DNA from: Quillaja saponaria
Lineage: Eukaryota; Streptophyta; Magnoliopsida; Fabales; Quillajaceae
Reading direction: 5' to 3'
Assembly: GCA_029379385.1 (NCBI GenBank)
Contig: CM055618.1
Span: forward strand, 16,903,071-16,967,070
DNA length: 64,000 nt
How positions within the stretch are numbered: the stretch's first letter is position 1; each line of letters opens with the position of its first letter. This document shows positions 63,496 through 64,000 of the stretch, piece by piece. The position numbers and the translations under genes were made by a program. The notes under the pieces are model-generated. The model was not told where the DNA came from. It saw only the letters and a program-made list of their open reading frames with translations, and made no database searches.

Positions 63496-64000
63496 TTAAT
63501 AGATGCTTGTCTTTCTCCTTCTTCTTTGATTCCCAATTCTACTACTCATCCTAACACTAACAGATTTCTTCTGCTTGTTACCAATTTTCTGCCTTTTTGA
63601 TTCGTGAACATTAACTTTCTCTTCAGCATCATTCTCACATACATCACCTTCAATTTTCTTCCTTTTAAGAAGTAACGTAAGTCCTTCTAGAGCAACATCA
63701 GCATCCTCACTCTTCATCAATTCCTCAGCCACTTGAGCAGGGGTAATCTGTGTCTCCTCTATTAACCCTTCTATCTCTCCAAGCAGTGGATGGTGGCCTG
63801 AGATTCCCAAGTAATTTAAGGCTAAAAGCTTGAACCCATGGTAGGAGCAATAAGACATATGAATGTGCATGTCCATTCGTCCAGGTCGCAGCAGAGCTGG
63901 GTCTAGCCTTTCCTTGTGGTTGGTGGTGAATACGATGATTCTCTCATCTCCACAACTTGACCATAAACCGTCTATGAAGTTCAGTAATCCAGATAATGTC
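63496..64000 (-). CDS. BCS1-like AAA-ATPase, 3' part running off the window
   Basis: The minus-strand frame enters at the window edge with [20 protein letters not shown], then [20 protein letters not shown] and [20 protein letters not shown], and ends with a basic tail ([14 protein letters not shown]). It is the paralogue of the gene at 59540-61518, same strand, about 2 kb away, so the two are a tandem pair. The tail is more basic and longer than in its neighbour. Walker motifs lie outside the window. Confidence 0.92.
   Translation of the reverse strand, partial: TLSGLLNFIDGLWSSCGDERIIVFTTNHKERLDPALLRPGRMDMHIHMSYCSYHGFKLLALNYLGISGHHPLLGEIEGLIEETQITPAQVAEELMKSEDADVALEGLTLLLKRKKIEGDVCENDAEEKVNVHESKRQKIGNKQKKSVSVRMSSRIGNQRRRRKTSIY

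Overview
This is nuclear DNA from a flowering plant, most likely a non-Brassicaceae eudicot. The genes carry many GT-AG introns with T-rich acceptors, the intergenic DNA is very AT-rich, and several families are plant-specific: SHI/STY zinc-finger regulators, PMT-type methyltransferases, class III peroxidases and SFH Sec14 proteins. No species can be named from the sequence alone.

Layout from left to right: the 3' part of a MORC-family ATPase gene (+, 660-6192); a NERD1-type FG-GAP membrane protein gene (+, 6892-11778) with one in-frame TAG and an Au-like SINE in its last intron; a STY1-like SHI/SRS regulator (-, 15547-17065) with a long pyrimidine-rich leader; about 9 kb of AT-rich DNA with a 0.9-kb fold-back transposon; a badly broken PMT27-like methyltransferase pseudogene (+, about 26935-30306); an AT3G51000-type alpha/beta hydrolase (+, 30997-32323); a mitochondrial-carrier exon relic (-); a frameshifted organellar ribosomal protein bL12 gene (-, 35237-35853); a class III peroxidase (-, 36470-37822); an unidentified minus-strand gene or relic (about 41370-42400); tRNA-His(GTG) (-, 43182-43253); a bHLH110-like regulator (+, 45880-48265); an SFH-type Sec14 lipid-transfer protein (-, 48895-54010); a PLP3A-like phosducin/thioredoxin-fold protein (-, 55659-57997) with damaged ends; and a tandem group of BCS1-like AAA-ATPases (a relic at 58745-59110, an intact gene at 59540-61518, and a 3' end running off the window at 63496-64000).

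From memory, NERD1, STY1, PMT27, the hydrolase, the peroxidase, PLP3A and the BCS1-like genes all have their best-known relatives in a short stretch of Arabidopsis chromosome 3 (about AT3G50930 to AT3G51070). The window therefore looks like an ancestral gene block rather than an operon-like system. The genes serve unrelated tasks: chromatin silencing, membrane trafficking and root growth, auxin-linked organ patterning, cell-wall modification, lipid exchange, tubulin folding and mitochondrial stress.

The most notable pattern is uneven decay. PMT27 is dead, NERD1 has a nonsense codon, bL12 has a one-base deletion, and PLP3A has a frame-broken N-terminus and a stop before its tail. STY1, the peroxidase, bHLH110, SFH and one AAA-ATPase (together about 6.5 kb of coding sequence) read without a single break. 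Random sequencing error would not spread that way, so this may be a fractionating duplicate block or a haplotype carrying null alleles. I found no CRISPR array, viral element, or gene system that looks new in kind.
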